A stretch of DNA of 64,000 bases. It comes from Heterodera schachtii. Lineage: Eukaryota > Nematoda > Chromadorea > Rhabditida > Heteroderidae. Where the stretch lies: the NCBI GenBank assembly GCA_023374025.1, contig SIJG01000022.1, positions 806,001 to 870,000 of the forward strand, in the 5' to 3' direction. A model generated the notes under the pieces. The model saw only the letters and a list, made by a program, of their open reading frames with translations, made no database searches and was not told the DNA's origin. How positions within the stretch are numbered: the first letter of the stretch is position 1; each line of letters starts with the position of its first letter. Shown one piece after another: positions 34,557 through 45,024 of the stretch. The position numbers and the translations under genes are program-made.

Positions 34557-35046
34557 CTTAAATCCGTAAAAGGAAGGAAAACAAAAAATGTAACACATAT
34601 AAATTCATGACGGCTCAATTAGTTATGGTTATAAATTTCAATAAGTATTAAGTCAGAATTTTTTGTCATAACATTTGGAAATTAAAAGATTTTTTAAAGA
34701 TTGTTAAATAAATTTTATCATGCACTTTACCCCCAAGTCATTAAACCTTTTTTTTTTAATAATTTGAATATAATTTAGGTATATTTGGCTCAATTGCATT
34801 TTAATGTTTTTAAAATTTCTAAATGTTTATAATTATATGCAAGAGCATAGCAAAAACATAGTATGTTTAATGCTTTATAACTTTTTCAGAAGCAATTAAA
34901 TAAAATTTTCTTATTAGAATTTGAACTCCTCGGTATAATCTATTAAAGATAAAATCTTTAACAAAATCATTGAATTAAAAAATTGTGCCAAGTATGAATT
35001 TATATGTGTTAATTTTTTGTTTTCCTTCCCTTTACGGATTTAAGAA
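34557..35046. mobile_element. Foldback element (TTTCTTAAATCCG arms)
   Basis: TTTCTTAAATCCGTAAAAGG at the left and its near complement at the right (CCTTTACGGATTTAAGAAA) enclose further inverted matches (ATGTAACACATATAAATT against AATTTATATGTGTTAAT). The pair is nested, together with the hAT element at 33972, between inverted copies of CACTACGACTTGGTGATTAG (33946) and its near complement (35070-35095), which may be the ends of an older host element. Confidence 0.65.
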
Positions 35047-35354
35047 ATGTGCTCGGAATTTAAGAAATAACTACTAATCAACAAGTCATAGTGAATTGAT
35101 CTATAATTCTCAATTAAAATAAATTTTTTGCTTTTTTAAACAGTGATCTCAAAAAATTTGTTTATTTAAAAGATATTTGCCTATTTTATTTTAATAAAAA
35201 AACCGAGGATAAATTCAAAATATGAATAAGAAGTTTAAGCTCAATGAATTTGATAAAATTTTAATGTTCTAACCAATGAACATTGCGCAAAACTTGAATC
35301 GTTCTAATATTATTTGGTAATTCTTAAATAAGGACAACGAATTCACCTGTGCAA

Positions 35355-36878
35355 TTATGACGCAACAATAGGAAGTTGCGCATTTTGATTCTTATTTTGG
35401 AGGATATTCATCGGTGTTTGCTGTTGTGTAACGGAATTTTGTCTATTGCATACCGTATACCGGATGAAATTGGCCAGCGCCTTACGGTAGTCACTGACAC
35501 AGAGAATTGAGACCAATGGATTCAGTACGGGCAACCAATGCAAAGGAAGAGTGACGCACATTTGAGTAAACAAAAGACTCAGGGAAAATTGGGATTCAAA
35601 AATCACAATTTCAGAAGTAACGATAATGCCTATTATATTCACAGCCAGTGGTATAAATGCCTAAATTTGCATATTATTGTTGATGAATTAAATAACGATA
35701 TATAGACAAAGGACGAAAGTGGTTATTTAACCATCAATCACATCATCTTTTGCTACCATAAATAACTTTTTTTTTGGCCGTGAATATATTAATTTATGAA
35801 TAGTTATGGTCATTTATCCATAAATATCTTCACCAAACAAATTTATCAATTTGTACCTGGATAATCAAATTTATTGTGATTTGTCGGTTAATTTGTTGTC
35901 TTCTTGTTGAACTTTTGTCCAAGTTTTTATGAACAAATTTAACCATTTTGTATCCACAAATGATAATTACCTTATAACAAATGATATTTTCAACAAAATA
36001 AAGCCAAATTGTAATTTGTACGGGAAAATAATCCTAAAATTTAATTAAAAAGCATTAAAATATGTATGAATTTAGCTGACATTTCGTTCACAATATGTCA
36101 CAAAATCGCTGAAATTTCCACCCAAAAGTTGTGCAATTTGAAATATTTCTTCGGCATTAACCAAGGAAAGATTTATATGGATATTTGAAACGAAAAAATC
36201 ATAAGTCCATGTCAAAATAGCGCTTGAAAAAACAAATGAAAGCATTGCAACATATTTTTTCATTGTGATTTGTAAGCCCCTAAAATATTATTAAATAAAT
36301 GAAACATCACTCATTTTGAAGAAATTAAAGATGAAATTTATATATATATTGGTATAAAAACGAATATTTGCAATTATATAAAAAGACTAATGATACTAAT
36401 TAATTGTATAATGTCTTTGTGGGCCAAAAGCAAGGCTTAAGCGCTTTTACCTGTTCAACACCAAAAAACGATAAACGAACTGAACACACAACCCAAACAT
36501 TGAACAGAAATGCGCGATTAGCCAAATGTGGATCAGCAGTTCTTTAAACTGAGCCGAAAGTGAAAAATAATCGGAGAATTGTGAAACTGAAAGAGACGTC
36601 GTCCAACCGTTGGTTGATAGAGTAATCTAAAATATCATTTAGGAAGTATTATTTAATTACCAATTAAATTTGTTTTGTTAAATACTCACATCTTGGGACA
36701 GAAAGCAAAGAACGGATAAAACAATGTTCACAATCGAAGTTTGGAGCAAAATTCGCTTGTACACTTTCATTTCTTTTGGCGATCGCTTCACAACCAACAA
36801 AATTAAAATTGCATTTAAACACAACGCCGGAAACAGACTGATTGATGCGTTAATACGATGAATTTGAATTAGCATCAT
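35355..36878 (-). CDS. Srd-like serpentine chemoreceptor, copy C (intact, about 348 aa)
   Basis: Five exons: 36878..36690, 36626..36451, 36279..36081, 36033..35857 and 35660..35355, phases 0, 2, 0, 0. The start is MMLIQIHRINASIS. TM1 runs to LILLVVKRSPKEMKVYKRIL. Exon 2 has TM3 ending LCVQFVYRFLVLNR (a DRY-like position). Exon 4 has TM5 followed by a basic loop, KNLDKSSTRRQQINRQ. TM7 ends PLHWLPVLNPLVSILCVSDYR, then a Gln/Asn-rich tail. The only weak site is the exon 3 donor, GTCAGC. Nematode Srd receptors are plasma-membrane chemosensory 7TM proteins. The family name is inferred from the SPKEMKVYKR and LPVLNP patterns; Str/Srj kinship cannot be excluded. Confidence 0.82.
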
Positions 36879-36889
36879 AAGGGTTGGGA

Positions 36890-37840
36890 AATAAATGAAG
36901 AGTAAGAAAATGAAAAAAAATACATAACTTTGGCCAAATAAATTAATTTATATTCAGTTCTTCGAATTTTTTATAATACTATACAAAATTTTAAAAAATA
37001 TTATTATATTTGTCGCTCGTTTATCAGCAGAGTTGTGACAAACAAAAATCTTTTCAAATTATTCTCATTATTTAAAGTTCGCTTGATTGGCAGAAAATGC
37101 CAAAAAATTTGTACAATAACAAAATTAGCGAAATGTTTGAATACATAAATGTTGCGAAGTGAACAAAAAATACCAAAACGCGAATTTCGTCACCATGGAA
37201 ATTGAAAAACTTGAAATAATGAAAACGAATTGAGAATTTTTGTTGGCATCTTAGAAAATTCTTATTTTTCTCCTAGAACATGGGAAGAATCCCATTGTTT
37301 CCGAAAAAATTCGAAGAGAGAGCTGTCCTAAATCAGGAGAAAATATTAAATTTTTACAATAAATGAAAAATATCCGAAAAAATTTACTTTTTCAGGCAAA
37401 TTTCAGGCACAAAAAAGTACTTTTTGTTAACTATGAAAAGGTTTAGAACTTTTTTGAATTAAAAACCAAAACCTTTAGCAAAGCTGGACAGTGTTTCTTT
37501 GAAAGACTTTGTGCCTTAATACCAGAAACTTAAGTTTTTTGAAAAAGCGCCACAAAAAAATGTTAAAATCTGATTTTTTTTTTTTTTTTTTTGATCCCGA
37601 TTGCACTGAAAGTACGATTTGCTAATTTCCTCCACAAAATTCTTAAAGAGAATAATTGGAGGCGAAAAATATAATATTACAATATAATTTTTTAAATCAC
37701 AAATTCTTGTCAAGAAAATAATCAAATATATTTTGGAGATGAATTTTGAGAAACTTTTTCATTTGTTAGATGTACATTTTTGAAAATTTTAGGGAATTCT
37801 TAGAGGTGAATGGAATTCGTGTCCATGTATTAGAGGGTAA
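36890..37840. other. Upstream region of receptor copy C; no gene seen
   Basis: AT-rich, with T-runs at 37570. 37075-37265 repeats part of the inverted-repeat arms at 37857-38860 (AAAATGCCAAAAAATTTGTA, then AACGCGAATTTCGTCACCATGG). No supported exon. Confidence 0.5.
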
Positions 37841-37856
37841 ATAAGAAACATTTAAA

Positions 37857-38860
37857 AAAGTTTCAACAAAAATTCTCAATTCGTTTTCATTATTTAAAGA
37901 ATTTCCATGGTGACAAAATTCGCGTTTCGTATTTTTTTTTAAATTCTACGCAACATAATATTGTTATGTATTTAGCCAATTTTGCTGCTGTTGTTATTGT
38001 ACAATTTTCATGCATTTTCTGCCCAAAGAAGCGAGCATTAAATAATGAGAAGAATTTGAGAAATTTCGTTGGCATTTCTTCAACCGACGTTCTCATTAGG
38101 AAATGTAAAAATGCGGTGATTTGTTAATAAATTTTATATTTGGCCAATTTCTAAGTTTTATGTGTTACACTTAAATTATGGCGAATTTTGGATCAAGCGT
38201 GATGACAGGCGCCGATTATAACTCGTAGTGTATCAGGATATTGCCGAGATTTTTCCCATGATCCCGGCAAAATCGGGTGTTGAAATACCGGCACTTAGAA
38301 AAAAAAAAGAAATATGCCATTCCAATAAATTATATTATTTCTGCCTTTTATTTTTTGCCGGCATTTGTTAACTTCATAGATTTAGTTAAAAGAAAATTTT
38401 AATTGCCTGTATTTCAACACCCAATTTTGAAAGTGTCTGGGAAATCCCGACGGGACCCTTATACAATACGAGTTTATAGTTGGCGCCTGTCATCACGCCT
38501 GAACCAAAACTCAGCATAATTTAAGTGAAAAACATAAAGCTTCGAAATTGACCAAAGACAAATTTCTTAATAATAACCGCAATTTTCAAAAAATTTCTAA
38601 TGATAAGGTCGGACTATTACTACAAAAATACTTTTGAAGAAATGCCAACAAAATTTCTCAAATCCTCTCATTATTTAAAGTTCGCTTCATTGGGCAGAAA
38701 ATGCCAAAAAATTGTACAATAACAACAGCAGCAAAATGTGTGAATACATAAAAAAATGATGTTGAGAAGTGAAAAATACAAAACGCAAATTTTGTAACCA
38801 TGGAAATTGAAAAAATGAAAAAGAATTGGGAATTTTGTTGGCACTTTTTTAAAAACATTT
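37857..38860. repeat. Large inverted repeat shared with regions upstream of receptors A and D
   Basis: 37857-38290 and 38397-38860 are diverged inverted copies (ACACTTAAATTATGGCGAATT against its complement; GATGACAGGCGCC against GGCGCCTGTCATCACG; CCCGGCAAAATCGGGTGTTG). Single-arm copies occur near 22900-23210, 37075-37265, 53700-54260 and 55060-55350. It is probably another foldback-type element, but the ends and target site are not resolved. Confidence 0.65.
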
Positions 38861-41800
38861 TTATTTTTTCTACTAAACATGGACAAGGATCCCATTAATG
38901 TTATTAGTGCATTCCGAGTTCATTTTACATTTATCCGTTAGGGTTAATTTTTTTTTTTCATTGTGCCATTGGTAAATTTTTTGATTTGACTAAAAAAAAT
39001 CTCCAAAAACCGCGCATTTTAACAAATTAAATAATTAATTCTGGCCATCCAACAGGTTCATAGGAAGCTTCGTTTCTCATCAGCAAATCCCCAATCACTG
39101 TTCTTTTTCTATCATTTGTGCACATTTCGTCTTCAATCACTCGGAAAGCGTCGGAAATAATTTTTGGAATATTTTTTTGGTGAAATGCTGCGCTTATTGC
39201 CTTCAGTTTGTCCATTTGGATTTTATCCTCAGAAACATTACTAAATAAATAAATAATGATTGGTTTATTTTAAATTATTTTATTATATACATTTAATTAA
39301 AAATATGTACCATATTTAAAAATAATTTTGTCTCACCTCTCATTAAGTTTCAATGCGATGGCAAGTGCTACAGTAAGCTGTTGCTGTACCGTGCCCTTGT
39401 CCCGTTGACGGTCAACAACCAGGCCGATCTGCTGACGTGCCAGTGATTCGGCGTTGTAAAATTGATCACCAAAGAATGGCACACAAATCATTGGCACGCC
39501 ATTGTAAATGCCCTCCAACACACTGTTCATCCCACAATGGGACACAAAAGCCACCGTTTTTGAGTTTCCTAAATAAAAATCAAAATATAAATGGAAAATA
39601 ATGAGAAAAATACCTTATAAAATAAATAATTGAATTATTTAAATGCCATTAAAAATATCACAACTCTCAGAAGTGCTAAGCTAAATTTCATTTTTTTTTT
39701 TTTTGCTTTCAACTATGAATAAAATTAATCAATTTTCAAATTGTTTTTATTTTTTTAAGCTTTTTATTATTTTCACCCAAAATCCCTTGCTGGTCCACCC
39801 AATCAGCCGAATGCACATTTGACAATTCGTTCGAAATGTTTCGAATGTATTTGTCACCTTTGCTCATTTTCCACACGAATAAAAATTCGGGAAAATTCTT
39901 AATTGTCTCTTTTACGGCTTCGATGACATCCGAAAATGCCGGATTGGTTGTGTCGACAACAGTGCCAAAACTGACCAATGCAATGCCCTTTTTATCGTCA
40001 GATTCTTTGGAAATTTTCTAAAAATATTTATCAAAATATAAAAATGCTTATCATCTTTTATTGCATAGCATAAAATTTCTCTTTAACTAATAAATACAAA
40101 AATTTCATTCCTTGATTTTCGGCACAAAAGCTGAAAAATTGGCACAAGAAAAGGCAAAAAAAAAAATATTCGTAAAATAGGCATTAAATAGGCACAAAAA
40201 TAGGCGAATAAAATTTTTATTAATACTTTTTAGATAGCTGCAAATTTCAAAATTTTATTAAAAATATTTTCAATCGTAATTTCTAATTTTTTTTGGGTTT
40301 AATAATTCATATCTTGCCTGTCCTTAGACAATATTTGGATATTTTCGGCTTTTTTGTCAATATTCTGGAGTTTTTTTTACTCCGTTTTTTATATGTGCGT
40401 TTAGCATTTTTTAAATATCATGTAAACGATGGCCTTTTAACAAAGAATTTTGCTAATAAAATTTATCTTTTATTTATAAGCTTATGGTCAAATACTAACA
40501 AATTTTTAATGATGTTTTATTTTGTTATTAATGAATTAAACTTTATTTATTTATTTTTTTGCTAACTTCGTCCAATTCCCGCGCTTTTGGTATTAAATTA
40601 AATCCTCCGATGAATTTGACCTTTTCCATGCCTTTGACACTTCTGTAATTGTCAAAGTCCACTTCGGGTTGTGAATTTACAAGAAAAAAGCGCGTCTTCC
40701 TGAAAATGTCATCAAATCCCGGGAAATTGTCAAATGCATATTTTTGCTCTGCCAATTGCTGATAAATTGGATCCTGAAAAATGAAATTTATAAATTCTCT
40801 TTCAATTTATGATGTGAATTCATTCATTTTGGGTTTAAAATAAATTAAACCATTTTTAAGCCTCCCTCTGATGAAAAAGTGATCTGAGAAACCCGAGAAA
40901 GTCATCAAAATTTGATTAAATTTGCCCAAACTAAATTTAGCTTATGAAACTTTTAAGTGACCAAAAATTTTTATTTCACTAAAAATTGTTTTTAAAGCAC
41001 TTTGTTGTTTTTTAAAATTATCAAAACAACTCTTTTTGTTAAGAAATTTCTCTTAAAAAACCAAAATTAAGAATAAAAATAATAAAAGGCCTTGCGAAAT
41101 TATTATTTTAGTCCCAAAAAGTGAGTCCATTTGACAAATAATATTTTAATTTAACCTTTTCCATGTGCTCTTTAATCTTTTCCAAAGTCTCTTCCATATG
41201 ATTTGTCCATATTTCTGCTGATCTCTTCTGCAATTGTTCCTCCCGATGATCGCCAATTTTTATTCCAACAATTTTTTTCTGCTCAATTCTTTTATTTTCG
41301 TCCAAATTATTTGAACGCATCGGAGGAGGGCCTAACGATGCTTAAAGTTAATGAATTTAAACATTTAAATCATTATTTTTATGTGTTTAAAACTTATTTA
41401 AAATGAAAAGCCAATTAGAAGATACAGATAATCTTTTTCATTCATTTAATAGTTAAAAAAAATAGCATCTCTATATTAACTAATTGACTACTAATAGTCA
41501 ACTCATGGTGAATTAAAAACTAAATTGTATTTCATAAGTGAATTTGAGGTAAATTAAGCATTATAAATAATGTTCCAAAAATATGGTTTTTTTAGATTTT
41601 GCTTATTAAATCAGTGAAAAAAATAATTGATACAAAAACAGAAAAAATTATCGCTGGAGAAAGCAATTTCTATATTTTCAAAATTTGCATAAGAATTCAT
41701 AATGTATTTAATTTCAGAGTGAAGAAAAATAATTTTCATGCTTTTAACCCTTAATTTAATTTTTAATATATTTTTTTTACCAAGATACGTTAAGTCATTT

Positions 41801-41934
41801 GGCGGTGTCCCATTTTTTCTGCTACTTTCGGTGGAGATTTTATTATTATCGCTTTTCTCTATAAAATATCGCACATTAAGGAGCTTTTCATCATTTCGAT
41901 CCGGCAATTTGTCATTTTCTTCTTTAATTGGTAC

Positions 41935-42198
41935 TGACATCATAATCATTTTGTAATCCATTGTCCCAATCACCACCCCCTAATCACATATGACATAACC
42001 AATTGTTGCCTTGGGGGCGGTCCCTTTAATCCAACTCTTTTCCCTTCCCCACTCTTCCCCACAATCAGTCTCTGTCCCGACTGCGAATCGGGAAGAGGCG
42101 GTCCATCCAATTGTATAATACTCTTGAATAAATGATTGTTAACAACACCGCTACCAAATTGGGAATGTTAATGGACCCGCCTGGACCCTCAGTATTCA
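41935..42198 (+). repeat. 5' LTR, 264 bp
   Basis: Begins TGACATCATAATC and ends CTCAGTATTCA. Identical on reading to 48179-48442. It contains a CCTTGGGGGCGGTCCC patch and a TATAATACTCTTGAATAAA stretch that could serve as TATA and polyadenylation signals; this is inference. Confidence 0.95.
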
Positions 42199-42212
42199 TG
42201 GAGGTCCCGCCC
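42199..42212 (+). promoter_or_regulatory. Primer-binding site candidate
   Basis: TGGAGGTCCCGCCC starts directly after the 5' LTR. The leading TGG is what a tRNA 3' CCA would pair with. Which tRNA is not determined here. Confidence 0.6.
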
Positions 42213-42557
42213 TAAGGACAGAGACTGTACATGTAAATACTGTATCATACAAAAATTATTTTTATTATTAAAATAATTACTGGAAAAAATAAAATAATTA
42301 TGAAAAATTTTAACAAGTCCAGCCAATGCAAAAAGAAAAGGAAGTGAAATGTATGGAAAATTATGAGAAAAAGGAAGAGAGCAAAATTGTAAGGATTAAA
42401 AATAATTTAAATGCCGGAATGGAAATAAAAAAAATGATCAAAAAAAAAAAAGAGAAAGTGTTTAAAGCAACAAATTGCCAATGGCAAACATCCATCATTG
42501 CCAAGACTCAAACAAAGGACTCCGAAACAGGCTAAATAAAGACAAAGGGTTTATCAA

Positions 42558-43169
42558 TTAAATTTTGCCAATGAGAGTGCTCACAATAGCCAATGATGAG
42601 GCATTCTTACGAACCCCGGAGCGCAAAGAGTGGCGCAAAATGTTTTTGTTGGGCAACGAATGATCGCCGAAGGCACGCTGAGCGAAAGAAAAATTTGGAA
42701 AATTTAAAAATAAAAGAAAATCCTCCCCAATCATTACATTTTTCGAAGAACGACGAGAAAGTCGGCCAGAACACAAAAAACAGAGAAAGAAGGTGAGGAA
42801 AAAGCCGAGAAGCAGGCCAAAAAACAATTGGGCAAGCAAAATCAGCACAAATTGGAATGCCGGAAGCGAAAAATAATTGGTGAAATTGTTAGGGTCCACG
42901 GAAGCCCCCAAGCAGATGTTAGGGTTGTCGAAATGCAATGGTTCCCAGCAGCGATTCGGAAAAGCGCAAGGAATTTTGCAATTTGCTTGCAGTTCCCAAG
43001 TGACGTGGTACATTTTGAAATTTAAAATGGAAATAATTAATAAAAAAAAAAAATAAATGGAAATAATGTGAGAGAGGAACGGCAAAGAAAAATCCACAAA
43101 TGACGAACTGCGATGAACGGCGGACTGCTCAATTGGAGAAATTAAAGCACTTTTTGCACCTGCACACAT
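42558..43169 (-). CDS. Antisense two-TM ORF carried inside the LTR element, with a possible intron
   Basis: Reads opposite to gag. From ATG at 43169 (MCAGAKSALIS) it is open for about 203 codons. It has a hydrophobic helix (ISIYFFFLLIISIL), a Cys-rich loop (NCKIPCAFPNRCWEPLHFDNP, five Cys in the loop as a whole), and a second long hydrophobic stretch (FQFVLILLAQLFFGLLLGFF onward, ending FLCFLC). A shorter start at MYHVTWEL is possible. Between SSKN and RAFGDH is an in-frame interval with donor GTAATG and acceptor TTTCGCTCAG; removal keeps the frame. An intron on the antisense strand would survive retrotransposition because the genomic RNA is the sense strand. I do not recognise the protein. 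It may be a captured host gene or a chance ORF. Confidence 0.5.
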   Translation of the reverse strand: MCAGAKSALISPIEQSAVHRSSSFVDFSLPFLSHIISIYFFFLLIISILNFKMYHVTWELQANCKIPCAFPNRCWEPLHFDNPNICLGASVDPNNFTNYFSLPAFQFVLILLAQLFFGLLLGFFLTFFLCFLCSGRLSRRSSKNVMIGEDFLLFLNFPNFSFAQRAFGDHSLPNKNILRHSLRSGVRKNASSLAIVSTLIGKI

Positions 43170-43928
43170 TATTACATAGTTCACAAATTTGCACTAATTC
43201 CTTTGTCCAACAAAATTTGCACCAAATTATTATTTTTTTTTTCCTTTCAAACATTCAATTCAAATGATATGTTTTTGCCCCTCTTAAAAGAGAGAGACGA
43301 CAAAAGACCAACGCCGGAGAGCAATGATCAGGCGAATTTTGGTGAATTGTCCTAGCCTAAAGCGCTAAGGCAGGGACTCTAGGGCTGATTGGTTAATAAG
43401 CTGAACAGAAAGTGATTAATGAGAAAAAGTGACGAATAATTAGTGGCCAGTCACAAGGTCACACGGTTGGCCAACCCAAAAATAAAAATAAATCCAAGCT
43501 AATTAAGCTAATTAAAGAAACAATGTGATGTGCACAAAATAAGAGAAGGATGATTAATAAAATGTGACAAAAAATGTGATTAACAAAAGGATGACTAAAA
43601 TAAAAGGGGTTCAGCTTGACCTAGTCAGATCATTTTCTTCGTCTCCAATGTCAGCAAAAATCATTTCTGATTAAAAATTAATAATAATTATAAATCACAA
43701 TTTTGCACAAAATCAAATTAAAATAAATTAAATTAATTAAGCAAATCCAAAAACAAACAAATTGCACCCAGCACTTATTAAAGCACTTTCTACAATTGTC
43801 GACAAATCAAGCAGTTTCAAACAGAAGTGTGCCGAACAGGAGTGTGCCGTTGTGCCGAACAGAAGTGTGCCGTTGAAAACGTTGGTGGGCGAAGACATTT
43901 GAATAATTATCAAACAAATACATAAAAA

Positions 43929-44825
43929 TTGTCAAAACTGAGTAACTCATCAGTCCCTGAATATTTGGAAAGCAAATTTAAAAATAAAGATCAAAGCAAG
44001 GCCGAAAGGGAAAAAAGGACAAAAGAAAGAGGGTTAAAAAGGAGAGAAAAAGAGACTTTGGAAAGTGAAAAAGATAAAGTTCACAAAGGGAGTAAAAAAC
44101 AAAAAATGGTGGATGTTGATGATTTGGAAGTGAAATTTGAGGCATTAAAATTAAAAGTGAATGATTTGGAAGATAAATTGGCCAATAAACCGGCAACAAA
44201 TTTGCCAGCGGGGGTAAAAACACCGAAATATGATGCTACAGGCGACTTTTTCAAATTCTTACGAGAATTTAATTTAATGGCCACTGCCAGCAATTGGCAT
44301 GCCACGGACTGCGTCCGAATGTTCCCATTATTCCTTGAGGGAGAAGCCAAAGAGCTTTTTCTAAATATTCCGCCAGATAAAAAGAAAACATGGCGAGATT
44401 TAACAAATGCCATGGCGGATCAGACAAAAAAGATTGATGGTCCAATGTGGGCAAAAAAATTGTTGGCCAGAGCAAAAATGGGCCATGAAAGCATAACAGA
44501 ATATGCCAATAAAATACGTGAGTTGGTGGAACAGGCTTCCCCCGACCCAAATTACACGAGCGAGGCCCGAGAATGTGAGAGTGTGCATTATTTTTTAAAT
44601 GGACTTCCGACATTCCTAAAAAGGAAAATATTTTTTATGAAAAAGCCAAAAACGCTTGTTGAAGCAATTTCAATGGCTAAAGAAGTTAATCAAGCAAGGG
44701 AAGAACTTGCAAATGATGAAAAGGGAGATGAAATTAAACAGCAAATAAATGAGATAAGGGAGCAAATAAGTGTAATTTCGAGTCAAAATAATGGGAAAAA
44801 ACGAAAATCAAAGAGAATTTGTTAA
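43929..44825 (+). CDS. Gag-like protein of the LTR element (about 298 codons)
   Basis: Lys/Glu-rich N-terminus and a coiled coil (DLEVKFEALKLKVNDLEDKL). Then a retrotransposon-gag core: DFFKFLREFNLMATASNW, FPLFLEGEAKELFLNIP, and MGHESITEYANKIRELVEQA. This fits the capsid-type gag of Ty3/gypsy elements. The open frame begins after a stop at 43923 with TTG; the first in-frame ATG is 44106, so either non-ATG initiation or a spliced leader exon is needed. The frame stops at 44823-44825. At the A-run 44796-44801 the neighbouring +1 frame opens into an Arg/Gly/Asn-rich tail (44791-45024) that looks like the true nucleic-acid-binding end. Confidence 0.8.
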   Translation: MSKLSNSSVPEYLESKFKNKDQSKAEREKRTKERGLKRREKETLESEKDKVHKGSKKQKMVDVDDLEVKFEALKLKVNDLEDKLANKPATNLPAGVKTPKYDATGDFFKFLREFNLMATASNWHATDCVRMFPLFLEGEAKELFLNIPPDKKKTWRDLTNAMADQTKKIDGPMWAKKLLARAKMGHESITEYANKIRELVEQASPDPNYTSEARECESVHYFLNGLPTFLKRKIFFMKKPKTLVEAISMAKEVNQAREELANDEKGDEIKQQINEIREQISVISSQNNGKKRKSKRIC

Positions 44826-45024
44826 CCGTTCTTGGCGTAACAATTTTGAAAACGGAAATTCTTGGAATCGTGGAAGAGAAAACAATTACAGAGGAGGCCA
44901 GAGAGCACGTAATTTTAACAAATTTTATCAGAGAAACACAAATTTTTGTCCGAGAAATTCAAATTTTGTCCCCCTCAACCAAAACAATTGGAACAGGAAT
45001 TGGAATGGAAATGGAGAAAAATAA
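44791..45024 (+). CDS. Arg/Gly/Asn-rich gag tail in the +1 frame
   Basis: Encodes FVNRSWRNNF..., RGRENNYRGGQRARNF and similar basic, Gly/Asn-rich stretches up to NWNGNGEK. This is the composition of a nucleocapsid without zinc knuckles. It follows gag directly if one A of the six-A run is skipped or lost. It ends at the point where integrase sequence starts in the other frame, which is the likely deletion junction. Confidence 0.55.
   Translation: MGKNENQREFVNRSWRNNFENGNSWNRGRENNYRGGQRARNFNKFYQRNTNFCPRNSNFVPLNQNNWNRNWNGNGEK

Noticed and set aside
34047..34610. Overlapping aromatic-rich ORFs
   Set aside because: Translations of the GCATATTTT repeats in a hAT-type element.
42326..42535. 70-codon Lys/Glu-rich ORF after the 5' LTR
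   Set aside because: Low-complexity and short, with no gag feature; probably leader sequence.
44796..44802. A AAA AAC slippery heptamer for -1 frameshifting in gag
   Set aside because: The heptamer is in register for the tail frame, not for gag; a -1 shift from gag would not enter the tail. A one-base change in the A-run or a +1 event fits better.
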